From NCBI GenBank assembly GCA_018303075.1, contig JAGVYW010000043.1, positions 7,189 to 56,995 on the forward strand: DNA of 49,807 nt, read 5' to 3'. The DNA comes from Candidatus Woesearchaeota archaeon (GTDB taxonomy: Archaea > Nanobdellota > Nanobdellia > Woesearchaeales > DSVV01). The notes under the pieces are model-generated. The model searched no databases. It had not been told where the DNA came from and saw only the letters and a list, made by a program, of their open reading frames with translations. Numbering within the stretch: the first letter of the stretch is position 1; each line of letters opens with the position of its first letter. Both the position numbers and the translations under genes were made by a program. Below, one piece after another: positions 31,453 to 40,399 of this stretch.

Positions 31453-31526
31453 TAAATCAGACGGACAGAAATCTCCACAATTTATAGTTGGAGATGAATG
31501 TTCGTTCACTGTCCGTTTGATTTGCT
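31453..31526. repeat. nested inverted repeats (hairpin)
   Basis: AAATCAgACGGACAG...CTGTCCGTttGATTT enclosing ATCTCCA/TGGAGAT. Confidence 0.7.
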
Positions 31527-31527
31527 A

Positions 31528-31585
31528 AAAATCCGAGCTTGGAATCCTCACTATTTATGGTTTGGGAGTCACTCGGATTTTTTTC
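31528..31585. repeat. inverted repeat (hairpin)
   Basis: AAAAATCCGAG...CTCGGATTTTT, 11-bp perfect arms. Confidence 0.7.
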
Positions 31586-31593
31586 AAGTTCTC

Positions 31594-31782
31594 GTAGTTT
31601 ACCTTATTTCTTATACCTGAATTTGTATTTTTCTGAATGAGTGGTAAAAGCCATAATTTGTTGCGACAAATAAAAATCCCAATAACAGCAAGTTGCGGGG
31701 CATAAAACAACTTTTTTTTGAATTAATTTGCCGCAAATTCGAAAATACTAAGGAGAAAATTTAAAAATACAAGGTAAACTAC
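31594..31782. repeat. 189-bp segment bounded by 12-bp inverted repeat
   Basis: GTAGTTTACCTT (31594-31605) and AAGGTAAACTAC (31771-31782); contains a half copy of the 99-bp repeat. Confidence 0.7.
31669..31712 (-). repeat. diverged partial copy of the 99-bp repeat
   Basis: aataaaaatcccaataacagcaagttgcggggcataaaacaac versus ..gtaaaaatcccaatcgcagcaagctgcggggcattcaataac. Confidence 0.7.
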
Positions 31783-31798
31783 TTCTATTTTATTATAA

Positions 31799-31903
31799 GG
31801 GCCTATAGTTCAGCGGTAGAATGACGCCCTTACAAGGCATTCCTTATAAGGGATTTTTGCTTCAGAGAGGCGTAGGTCACCGGTTCGATCCCGGTTGGGC
31901 CCA
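31799..31903 (+). tRNA. tRNA-Val(UAC) with anticodon-loop intron
   Basis: GGGCCTA/TGGGCCC acceptor, ACGCC-CTTACA | about 33-nt insert | A-GGCGT, T-arm ACCGGTTCGATCCCGGT. Confidence 0.9.
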
Positions 31904-31986
31904 TTTTATATTAATTAAATGTTTCCAACCTCATCGAAGGTGAAGCAAAAATTAGTTTTAGCTGATCAATAGATTATATTCAATAT

Positions 31987-32093
31987 GCGGCTGTAGTATA
32001 ATGGTTAGTATTCCGCCTTGCCAAGAATTGCAGAGATAATGCAGATCATTCCGCAAGCAGGCGGTAGTTCGGGTTCGAATCCCGGCAGCCGCA
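31987..32093 (+). tRNA. tRNA-Gly(GCC) with anticodon-loop intron
   Basis: GCGGCTG/CAGCCGC acceptor, CCGCC-TTGCCA | about 35-nt insert | A-GGCGG, T-arm CGGGTTCGAATCCCG. Confidence 0.92.
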
Positions 32094-32109
32094 TTTTATT
32101 TCTTTTTTT

Positions 32110-32178
32110 AGTCGTACAACTGAAACGAAGTGGAAGTTGTACTTAGTTTGTTTTTGCCAGCTTTTTCTTAAAAAGCTG
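32110..32178 (+). repeat. two-hairpin element, copy A (downstream of tRNA-Gly)
   Basis: AGTCGTACAAC-tgaaacgaagtggaa-GTTGTACTTAGTTTGTTTTTGCCAGCTTTTTCTTAAAAAGCTG. Confidence 0.8.
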
Positions 32179-32204
32179 TTCGGGTTCGAATCCCGGCAGC
32201 CGCA
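32178..32204 (+). repeat. duplicated 27-nt 3' end of tRNA-Gly
   Basis: GTTCGGGTTCGAATCCCGGCAGCCGCA is identical to 32067-32093. Confidence 0.97.
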
Positions 32205-32221
32205 TTTTTTCTTTAAACAAG

Positions 32222-32332
32222 ACGAATTCCACTTGTCTATTGACAGGTGGTGGAATTCGTAAGCGTCAAGAACCACCTTAGGTGTTATCGATAAGCATGC
32301 CACTGGTAGTGGTTCTTGACAAAACAGAAATC
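32222..32332. repeat. two consecutive long-stem hairpins
   Basis: ACGAATTCCAC...GTGGAATTCGT and GTCAAGAACCAC...GTGGTTCTTGAC. Confidence 0.75.
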
Positions 32333-32362
32333 AATATAAAGATTCTTATTCCTATCATTAAA

Positions 32363-32680
32363 ATGCGCTCAAAACAAAAATATTCAGTAAAGGATGAATA
32401 TAAGGAAATTGCTCTTGGAAGAATTCATGAATTATTTAAGCAAGCTGATATTCAATTTCATGATAATGAGAAAGAACTTGCAAATAGATATATGTATTTA
32501 GTTAGAAGACTAGCGATGAAATATAAAGTTAAAATTCCTTCTGAATTAAAAAGACAAATATGCAAGAAATGTTTGCATTATCTTGTTGCTGGGGAAAATG
32601 CACGCGTAAGAACTACTGGAAAAGTAATTGTTTATAGCTGCAAAGACTGCGGACATCAGAATAGGATTGGATATAAGTAA
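32363..32680 (+). CDS. rnp4: RNase P protein component 4 (Rpp21)
   Basis: ALGRIHELFKQAD...RYMYLVRRLAMKYKVKIPSELKRQICKKCLHYLVAGENARVR, C-x2-C zinc ribbon. Start at MRSKQKYS preferred; the upstream 27 codons overlap a hairpin. Confidence 0.9.
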   Translation: MRSKQKYSVKDEYKEIALGRIHELFKQADIQFHDNEKELANRYMYLVRRLAMKYKVKIPSELKRQICKKCLHYLVAGENARVRTTGKVIVYSCKDCGHQNRIGYK

Positions 32681-32771
32681 AAATCCCAATCGCAGCAAGC
32701 TGCGGGGCATTCAATAACAAAAAAGGGATTTTTACTCTTAAAAATGGGTCGCAGCAGAGCTGCGGGGTATT
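32673..32771 (-). repeat. 99-bp structured dispersed repeat, copy 2
   Basis: Exact reverse complement of 1-99; its first bases overlap the Rpp21 stop codon. Confidence 0.95.
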
Positions 32772-32792
32772 AGAAAATGAGATTAATAAAAA

Positions 32793-33491
32793 TTATCTCA
32801 GCAGTTCTTCTTCTGCTTTTTTATTTTTCTGCTTGTTTCTAATATGATGGTAGATATAATAGCTTCCACCAATTATTAGAAGAATAATTACAGGGATTGT
32901 GAAATATTCTGAATAATGTTTGACTTCATTCCAGCGCTGGCCAAGAAGATATCCTAAATAAATAAGAAAAGCATTCCAAAGTGTTGCGCCTGCAATTGTA
33001 TATAAGCAGAACTTTTTAAGATCCATTTTTCCAATGCCTGCAGGAATAGAGATCAAATGCCTGACAACTGGAATAAACCTGCTGATGAAAACTGTCTTTT
33101 CGCCTTTTTTTGCAAACCATTCTTCTGTTTTTTGCAAATCTGCAGGATCAACAAAGAAATATTTGCCGTACTTGACAATCAATTTATTGCCGCCATACAA
33201 TCCCATGTAATATGAGATCAATGAACCTATTAAACTTCCAAGAGATGCTGCTATGATCACGAGAAATAGATTGAACTCGCCAGTTGCAGCTAAAAAACCA
33301 GCAAAAGGCAGGACTAATTCTGACGGAACAGGTACTACCATGCTTTCGAAGATCATCAGGATGAAAATTCCAAAATAACCAAAAGATGATATTATTTTGG
33401 TTATCCATATTCCTATTGATGAAAGTAATTCTGAAATTAATGCCATTACGTGATAAGAATTGTGGTGGTTTATATTGATTTTGGAAAACAT
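32793..33491 (-). CDS. DedA-family membrane protein
   Basis: ESMVVPVPSELVLPFAGFLA, FISRFIPVVRHLISIPAGIGKM. Confidence 0.92.
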   Translation of the reverse strand: MFSKININHHNSYHVMALISELLSSIGIWITKIISSFGYFGIFILMIFESMVVPVPSELVLPFAGFLAATGEFNLFLVIIAASLGSLIGSLISYYMGLYGGNKLIVKYGKYFFVDPADLQKTEEWFAKKGEKTVFISRFIPVVRHLISIPAGIGKMDLKKFCLYTIAGATLWNAFLIYLGYLLGQRWNEVKHYSEYFTIPVIILLIIGGSYYIYHHIRNKQKNKKAEEELLR

Positions 33492-33570
33492 CTATAGAAT
33501 AGATACTATAAATTGTATAACTCATTCCAAAAGCATAATATTTAATAATAAGCAATTCTTTCTCAATACA

Positions 33571-34008
33571 ATGGCAGACACAGTACAAAAAGGCGATAGA
33601 ATAAGGATTCTTTATGTTGCAAAGAAAGAAGATGGGACTATCTTTGATTACACGCCAAAAGAAAAACCTATTGAGTTTACTGTTGGCAGCAAACAAGTTC
33701 TTTCAGGAATTGATGTAGCTGTTGAAGGAATGATTGTCGGTGAGAGAAGATCTTTTCAGATTGCTCCAGATAATGCTTTTGGTTATCGCAATGAAGAATT
33801 AAAACAAGTCATTCCACGAAAAGCTTTGCCAGCAGAAATTGAAGTTAAAGAAGGAAAAGTTATCTCTGTAAAAACGCAGAAAGGATTTCAGTTTCAAGCT
33901 GTAATAACTCAATTTGATGATGAGAATGTTACTCTTGATATGAACCATCCATTAGCTGGGCATACGATTACTTTTGAGATACAGGTGCTTGGAAAAGTGA
34001 AAACCTAA
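33571..34008 (+). CDS. FKBP-type peptidyl-prolyl isomerase
   Basis: From MADTVQKGDRIRILYVAKKEDGTIFD; VGERRSFQIAPDNAFGYRNEEL, LDMNHPLAGHTITFEIQVL. Confidence 0.93.
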   Translation: MADTVQKGDRIRILYVAKKEDGTIFDYTPKEKPIEFTVGSKQVLSGIDVAVEGMIVGERRSFQIAPDNAFGYRNEELKQVIPRKALPAEIEVKEGKVISVKTQKGFQFQAVITQFDDENVTLDMNHPLAGHTITFEIQVLGKVKT

Positions 34009-34621
34009 AGCAGCTCACTTCTATTCTTTTTATCCTGCTTTTATGCATCTTCATTGTTTGTTTTAATGGAAATTGATATTTGAATTCATGCGTTATTTTA
34101 TAATGATGATCTTTTGCAATTGCTTCTATAAATTTTGCAGTTGATGATTTATGAAATGAATAAATTATTGGAGCAATAGTAAATGCTTTTTGCAGAAAGA
34201 ATTTGTCAGCATTTTCAGTTTTTGTTCCAAATGGTGGATTCTGAAGAATAACCTGAACAGGAAAATCTTTTTGGAAATCTTTCTTAAGTACATCATTAAT
34301 ATCTTTATGAATTATCCTATATTTTTTCTTTGTTATGTTTATTGCTTCTAGATTTTCTTGCAGCTTTTCAAGTGCTAACTGATCAATATCAACAAAGATT
34401 AGGTTCTTTGCACCAAGCATTAATGCGCCAATTCCTAAAATACCTGTACCTGCTCCTAAGTCAGCAATTGTTTTATTTTCAATATCACCAAACATATATG
34501 CATGCCATAAAATATCTGCTGCTATTTCAGAATCTGTTGGATATTGTTCTTTGTCTAGCAGTGGATTTTCAAATAATAATAACCTTGATAATTGTATTGC
34601 TAGTTGTGATTTACTTAACAT
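33968..34621 (-). CDS. METTL5-like RNA methyltransferase
   Basis: ADLGAGTGILGIGALMLGA, VILQNPPFGTK; overlaps the convergent FKBP 3' end by 41 nt. Confidence 0.85.
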   Translation of the reverse strand: MLSKSQLAIQLSRLLLFENPLLDKEQYPTDSEIAADILWHAYMFGDIENKTIADLGAGTGILGIGALMLGAKNLIFVDIDQLALEKLQENLEAINITKKKYRIIHKDINDVLKKDFQKDFPVQVILQNPPFGTKTENADKFFLQKAFTIAPIIYSFHKSSTAKFIEAIAKDHHYKITHEFKYQFPLKQTMKMHKSRIKRIEVSCFRFSLFQAPVSQK

Positions 34622-34778
34622 TATATTTTCAAAGTTATTTGAATTTATTAATATATCGTTTTAAGGTTAACACCGTAGTAATCAGTAAAATATATATATA
34701 TAGTTATGTTATAAAGAATCATTAATTACAATTAATTAAAATGCCATGCGCTTTATGGATTATTAATTAGATGATAAA

Positions 34779-35636
34779 ATGGGAATGCAGCAAGATGAGT
34801 TATTTGATGTACTTTTTAACAAGGATGACATTACTTGGCAGACTATGATTTATGAATTAGTCAGAAAAGAACAGATGGATCCGTGGGATATTGATATTGC
34901 AACATTATCACAAAGATTTCTTGATACACTTCGAAAATTGAAAGAGATGGATTTTCGGATATCTGGAAAGATCATACTTGCAGCTGCGATACTGCTGCGT
35001 TTAAAATCGCACAAACTTGTAACTGAAGATCTCTCTGAACTTGACAGATTAATATCAATGTCAGAACAGACAGAGCAGGAGTTTTATGACGAGCTTGAAC
35101 AAAACATTAACGAGAACAATATTAAGATAAATATTGATGGTAATGATTTTACACTTACTCCGAGAACACCTCAGCCGCGAAAGAGAAAAGTAAGTGTTTA
35201 TGATCTAGTAGAAGCATTACAAAAAGCTTTGGAAGTCAAGAAAAGAAGAATGGCTCGTATAAGAGGAGACGACATCCAGATGGAAATTCCTAAGAAAGTT
35301 GTCGACATGAATTTATTGATACAGCAGACATACAATCAAATTGCTGCACACTTTCTGCAGAAAAAAGATGCTAAAATCATGACATTTAGCGAATTGATTA
35401 ATAACAGCCAAGAAAGAAATGAGAAAATCTATGCTTTTGTTCCATTGCTTCATTTAACGACTTACAGAAAAATAGATATTGACCAAGAAGCACATTTGTC
35501 TGAAATAAATATAACACTTTCTGATGTACATAGTAAATTAGAGCAAGAACGTGAAGATAAAAAAGGAGAGAAAATAGATGTTAGCAGAGAAGATGATAAA
35601 CCTTTTAAAAAAAAAGTTAAGAATAAAGCAGTATAA
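34779..35636 (+). CDS. scpA: segregation and condensation protein A-like
   Basis: YELVRKEQMDPWDIDIATLSQRFLDTLRKLKEMDFRISGKIILAAAILLRLKSHKL. Confidence 0.9.
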   Translation: MGMQQDELFDVLFNKDDITWQTMIYELVRKEQMDPWDIDIATLSQRFLDTLRKLKEMDFRISGKIILAAAILLRLKSHKLVTEDLSELDRLISMSEQTEQEFYDELEQNINENNIKINIDGNDFTLTPRTPQPRKRKVSVYDLVEALQKALEVKKRRMARIRGDDIQMEIPKKVVDMNLLIQQTYNQIAAHFLQKKDAKIMTFSELINNSQERNEKIYAFVPLLHLTTYRKIDIDQEAHLSEINITLSDVHSKLEQEREDKKGEKIDVSREDDKPFKKKVKNKAV

Positions 35637-35732
35637 TATTTACCTCAACAATTCTTCATAACCTTTCAAATTGAGAATTTATGAATTCTGGGTGTATCTT
35701 TTTCCATCAAGTTTATTGCAAGATTGATTAAT

Positions 35733-36902
35733 TTATACATTTTGTCTGCCCTCCATAATATCTAAGATTCTCTGGGCTACAAAAAGCTTTCTGGTTTTCT
35801 TGCCAGTTATCTCTTTTAAAACGCCTTTTTGCTCTAACTTATGAACAAGATTTGATGCACCTGGCAAAGTCATGCCTATTTCATCAGCAACATCTTTAAT
35901 AGTAATAAATGGGTTTTTAAAAATTAATTCAACCACTAAGTGCATTTTTGGGCTTTGCGAAACTCCTGCCATTGCCTCTTGCAAGTATTTTTTGTATGAC
36001 TCTAATTCCTGAATCAATTGCAGAGAGCTATTTGCCTGAACTTCTAAGGCTTTCAAGAAAAACAATATCCACTCTTCTATTTTATTTTTTGAACTGACAT
36101 CAAAAAGAGAGTCTGTATAGGTGCTTCTATTTCTGTTAAAAAATTCGCTGATATACAAAAGTGGCTGGCATAAAATTTTTTCCTTGCATAAAATGAGCAT
36201 AATCAAAAGCCTTCCAACTCTTCCATTCCCATCTCTGAACGGATGAACTGCTTCAAATTGATAATGTGCTATTGCTATCTTATAAAGGGCATTTAAAGTT
36301 TTATCATTATTCACAAACTCGACAAAGTTCTTCATTAAAAGAGGAGTATTTTGTGGAGATGCAGGAACAAATTTTGCAGTTTCTAAAGTATCCAGCCTTT
36401 TTCCTATTGCATTTTGGCTTATTTTATATTCACCTGGCTGTTTGTTAGAACCCCTAACCCCTTGCAAAAGAATTTTATGCATTTCTTTGATAATCTCTTC
36501 TGTTACTCCTTGGTTAATATTTTTTAATCCATACTCGAGTGCCTGTGCGTAATTTCTAATTTCTTCATTATCTAATGCTTTTTGCACATCTGTTTCTTTT
36601 TGTTTTTCATCTTTGTAAACATCGGTTAATGTAGATCTTGTTCCTTCTATCTCTGAGCTTAAAGTTGCTTCTTTTAAAATGAATGGCATCCTAAGCAAAG
36701 TTACTTCTTCAGGAGAAAGTTTTTGAGTTTGCCCATCTACCCTTCCCAAAACTAAAGCAGTATTTAACAAAGAATTTATTAGATTTTGACTAGGCATAAA
36801 CTCTCTGAAAGGTAGATGAATTGGCTCAAATCTGTAATACATCCCATTCTGTTCCCAAACTAATTTTCCGGTTTTTGAATTTGTAAATTCTCTTTCATCC
36901 AT
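35733..36902 (-). CDS. Fic-family protein with C-terminal HTH
   Basis: HPFRDGNGRVGRLL catalytic motif; SSEIEG matches the inhibitory S/TxxxE(G/N) motif. Confidence 0.95.
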   Translation of the reverse strand: MDEREFTNSKTGKLVWEQNGMYYRFEPIHLPFREFMPSQNLINSLLNTALVLGRVDGQTQKLSPEEVTLLRMPFILKEATLSSEIEGTRSTLTDVYKDEKQKETDVQKALDNEEIRNYAQALEYGLKNINQGVTEEIIKEMHKILLQGVRGSNKQPGEYKISQNAIGKRLDTLETAKFVPASPQNTPLLMKNFVEFVNNDKTLNALYKIAIAHYQFEAVHPFRDGNGRVGRLLIMLILCKEKILCQPLLYISEFFNRNRSTYTDSLFDVSSKNKIEEWILFFLKALEVQANSSLQLIQELESYKKYLQEAMAGVSQSPKMHLVVELIFKNPFITIKDVADEIGMTLPGASNLVHKLEQKGVLKEITGKKTRKLFVAQRILDIMEGRQNV

Positions 36903-37196
36903 ATTGTAAACTATTACAAGGTTCTAGTTTATAAATCTTTCTAAAAGTAAGTGATATTTATAAAGATAGTTTAGTTAGTTTAAGAAAGTTAAATCTTGTT
37001 TAACAAGGTAGGTGAAAGTAAAGTTAGTATATAAAGACAGTTTAGTGGAGTTTATCAGAAAAGTGTTTTTTGAATTTGATTATAATTATTTTTTAGGATT
37101 GTAAGACAACCTGCGAACTCTTCCTGAAGAAATTGCTACAAATCCTGAGATAATACTATATAAAGCTTTATATACATCCCATCTAATCTTACATTT

Positions 37197-37865
37197 ATGC
37201 ACGTCACTAAAACAAGTTATAATGGAGATCCAAACATTGGTTTGATGGTGTTTGCTAATGATAAGTTTTGTTTAGTTGGCAGTATGGCAACTGATAAATT
37301 AGTTAAAGAATTGCAACAATCATTAAATGTTCCTGTGTATAAAATAACATTATGCGGCACTGACCTAATCGGTGTATTTTGTGTTGGCAATAACCATATG
37401 ATTCTATTGCCAAGCATTGTATTTGATTATGAACTTGAGATATTAGATGAGCTTAAGATTAAATATACAATAATTGACAGCAGATTGACTGCATTAGGAA
37501 ATGATATACTTTGCAATGATAGTGTTGCATTTGTCAATCCTGAGTTCTCTGATGAAACAAAAAAAAAGATAAAGAAGGCATTGAAAGTAGAGCTGAAAGA
37601 AGGTATGATTGCAGAACTTGAGAATGTTGGTTCATTGGCAGTTATCAGCAAGAATAAGATAGTTGTACACTCAGATGCAGCAGATGAAGAGATACAATTG
37701 CTTGAAAAATTATTTAATGCAGAAATAACAAAAGGATCTGTTAATTTTGGCTCTCCATACATCAGATCTGGATGTGTTGCTAATAAACATGGATTTGCAA
37801 TTGGAAAACTATCAACAGGTGTTGAAATAGCAACAATGGATGAAGGATTGGGATTCTTATCCTAA
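37197..37865 (+). CDS. eif6: translation initiation factor aIF6
   Basis: GDPNIGLMVFANDKFCLVG...LCGTDLIGVFCVGNNHMILLP...GSPYIRSGCVANKHG. Confidence 0.95.
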   Translation: MHVTKTSYNGDPNIGLMVFANDKFCLVGSMATDKLVKELQQSLNVPVYKITLCGTDLIGVFCVGNNHMILLPSIVFDYELEILDELKIKYTIIDSRLTALGNDILCNDSVAFVNPEFSDETKKKIKKALKVELKEGMIAELENVGSLAVISKNKIVVHSDAADEEIQLLEKLFNAEITKGSVNFGSPYIRSGCVANKHGFAIGKLSTGVEIATMDEGLGFLS

Positions 37866-37898
37866 AGTTTTATATACAAATTCTTTCTAAAATAAGTT

Positions 37899-38429
37899 AT
37901 GCATAATAAAACACTTCAAAAAAATGCTCAGTTTTCAATGGAATACTTGATGGTCATAGCTTTTGTATTGGTATTATTTGTACCAGCACTTGCTTATCTT
38001 ATGTCTAGCTCTAGTGAAACTGAAATTGAATTCACGAGAATGAAAGTCAATGTACTTGCTAATACTATACTTGATGAAGCAAAAGTATTATATTATTCTG
38101 GAGGTTATGGAAAAAGAAGCATCAGATATATACTCCCAGAGAGAATAATTGCATTTTATTTAACTGGAGAAAACAAAGAACAATTAGTTTTTGAGATGAA
38201 CACACCATTAGGGAAAAGAGATCTTGTTTATTTTCCAGAAACACCTTTATCATTTCCAAATCCCATTAAAGATGAAGGTGGAGAGAATAAAATTACAAAT
38301 CTTAATACAATCTATTTATTAAAACAGGAAAATGAAACAAATATTATTATTTGCACTAATCTATATATGGTAGATCCACCTTGTTTGGGGCTAGCAGAAG
38401 AAGTTACTGAGCCTGAAGTGATTTCATAA
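37899..38429 (+). CDS. class III signal peptide (pilin-like) protein
   Basis: N-terminus KNAQFSMEYLMVIAFVLVLFVPAL fits the QxSxEYL class III signal. Confidence 0.75.
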   Translation: MHNKTLQKNAQFSMEYLMVIAFVLVLFVPALAYLMSSSSETEIEFTRMKVNVLANTILDEAKVLYYSGGYGKRSIRYILPERIIAFYLTGENKEQLVFEMNTPLGKRDLVYFPETPLSFPNPIKDEGGENKITNLNTIYLLKQENETNIIICTNLYMVDPPCLGLAEEVTEPEVIS

Positions 38430-38452
38430 CCTATTTAAATAATAACTATATT

Positions 38453-39484
38453 ATGAGGCAAATGATAACAATAAAAAACAAAGAAGGCATTGATCCAGGT
38501 AATATGAGGAAAATTATTCTTGATATGTATAATCAGATTAATCAGGGATTAAAGATTGCAGGAAGCTTTTCTGTTGCAGAAACAATAAATAAAGTTTATA
38601 TTGTTGGCATGGGTGGATCAGCAATTGCTGGAGAAATTCTAAAAACATACATTACAAATGACCAAAAACAAATATTGCTCAAAGGATTAGAGATTATTGT
38701 TGTAAGAGACTATATAATGCCTGAAAATGCAGATGAACATAGTTTAGCGATAATTATTTCTTACTCAGGCAATACTGAAGAAACAATCTCTGCATATAGA
38801 GATGCAATAAAAAAGAAATGCGTTTGTATAGCAATGACAACAGGAGGTAAAATAGAAGAATTGTTTAGAAAACAAAATCTGCCTTATCTATTGATGCCAA
38901 AAGGTTTTCAACCTAGAGCTTCTTTAGTTGTACAATTCTTTGCATTATTAAGGGTGCTAGAAAACTCCAGATATATCAAAAAACAAGACGAAGCAATCCA
39001 TGAAACATTAATTGCTATAAAAAGTACTGAAAAAATAGAACAGACAGCACAGCAATTAGCTCTATCATTAAATGGAAAGATTCCATTGTTATATGCATCA
39101 AACAGATTGTACGGGCTTGCTTACCGATGGAAATGCCAGATTAATGAAAATGCCAAACTCCATGCTTTTGTTGGCTTGCTAAGCGAGTTAAATCACAACG
39201 AAATTGTTGGATTTACTACAAAGCTAGCTCCTTTTCATATAGTATTCTTAACTGATGAATTTGATCATCAGCAGATTAAGAAAAGAATTACTATTATGAA
39301 AGACCTTGTTAAAGGAAAGAACTATTCAACAACTGAAATTGCAATAAAAGGAAATACTGAATTATCAAGATTGTTCTCTGGTATTTTATTAGGAGATTTA
39401 TTGAGTTATTATCTAGCTGTTAATAATAATATTAATCCAACTCCTGTTGATATTATTGAGGAATTGAAAAAGAGATTAATTTAG
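38453..39484 (+). CDS. bifunctional phosphoglucose/phosphomannose isomerase
   Basis: SIS domain VGMGGSAIAGEIL, ISYSGNTEETI, ELNHNEIVGF. Confidence 0.92.
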   Translation: MRQMITIKNKEGIDPGNMRKIILDMYNQINQGLKIAGSFSVAETINKVYIVGMGGSAIAGEILKTYITNDQKQILLKGLEIIVVRDYIMPENADEHSLAIIISYSGNTEETISAYRDAIKKKCVCIAMTTGGKIEELFRKQNLPYLLMPKGFQPRASLVVQFFALLRVLENSRYIKKQDEAIHETLIAIKSTEKIEQTAQQLALSLNGKIPLLYASNRLYGLAYRWKCQINENAKLHAFVGLLSELNHNEIVGFTTKLAPFHIVFLTDEFDHQQIKKRITIMKDLVKGKNYSTTEIAIKGNTELSRLFSGILLGDLLSYYLAVNNNINPTPVDIIEELKKRLI

Positions 39485-39652
39485 TATTAAAGCTAGGAAA
39501 TTCTGACGATTGTAACGACGGGAAAAGAGAAACTTTATATAATAAATATACTTAATAATACATATGATTGAAAATGAAATGACTAATGAAAAATTTTGGA
39601 AAACTATAGAAAAAATGTTTAACCTGAAAAATCTCTATAAACATGGCAAAAA

Positions 39653-40258
39653 ATGGAAAACGACAACATGATGAAAAGATTGATGAAGAATAATATTAAT
39701 AAAAATGTCGTCGAAATTTTCTGTTTATTACTATTCTTCTCGTTAATTGGATGCATTATTGAAAAAGAAACTATTACAAATAAAGGTGAGACCATGAGAA
39801 TAACCAGCAAATCATTTGAACATGGAAAATCAATTCCTTCAGAATTTACATGCGATGGAAATAATACAAATCCAGCTTTAGAATTTAAAGATGTTCCAGA
39901 AAATGCGAAAAGCTTAGTACTGATAATGGATGATCCAGATATTCCAGCGTTTGTCAAAGAAAAGTATAGCATTCAAGTTTGGGATCATTGGATTGTGTTT
40001 AATATTCCTCCAGAAACAAGAGAAGTAACTGAAGGAAATAATCCAAAAGGATTGCTTGGTGTAAATACAGCTGGGAAAAAAGCTTATGGCAGTCCTTGTC
40101 CACCAGATAGAGAACATCATTATTTCTTTAAATTGTATGCATTAGATACAATGCTTTCTCTAAAAGAAGGTTCAACTAAAAAAGAAGTTGAAACTGCTAT
40201 GGAAGAACATATTCTTGCAAAAGCTGAGTTGATTGGATTGTATGAGAGGAAAAAATGA
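39653..40258 (+). CDS. YbhB/YbcL (PEBP) family lipoprotein
   Basis: FSLIGC lipobox; FTCDGNNTNPALEF, DPDIPA, WDHWIVFNIPP, YGSPCPP. Confidence 0.93.
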   Translation: MENDNMMKRLMKNNINKNVVEIFCLLLFFSLIGCIIEKETITNKGETMRITSKSFEHGKSIPSEFTCDGNNTNPALEFKDVPENAKSLVLIMDDPDIPAFVKEKYSIQVWDHWIVFNIPPETREVTEGNNPKGLLGVNTAGKKAYGSPCPPDREHHYFFKLYALDTMLSLKEGSTKKEVETAMEEHILAKAELIGLYERKK

Positions 40259-40399
40259 TTAAAGTGCGCCTTTCTTATAATAATTCTATCCCCTAAATAA
40301 ATTATCAATTCTTGATTCATTGTAAGAATAGTAAGTATGGTATACTAATAAATTTTTTGACAATAACATATTTATAATCAACAATATTCCCCATTTTCC

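Noticed and set aside
31904-31986. Possible further copy of the two-hairpin element after tRNA-Val (ACCTcatcgaAGGT, TTAGTTTT)
   Set aside because: Short weak hairpin, no convincing hairpin 2 and no duplicated tRNA-Val tail.
32046-32303. 85-aa minus-strand ORF with repeated GCRDSNPN
   Set aside because: GCRDSNPN is the antisense translation of a tRNA T-arm; the ORF spans tRNA-Gly and its duplicated tail.
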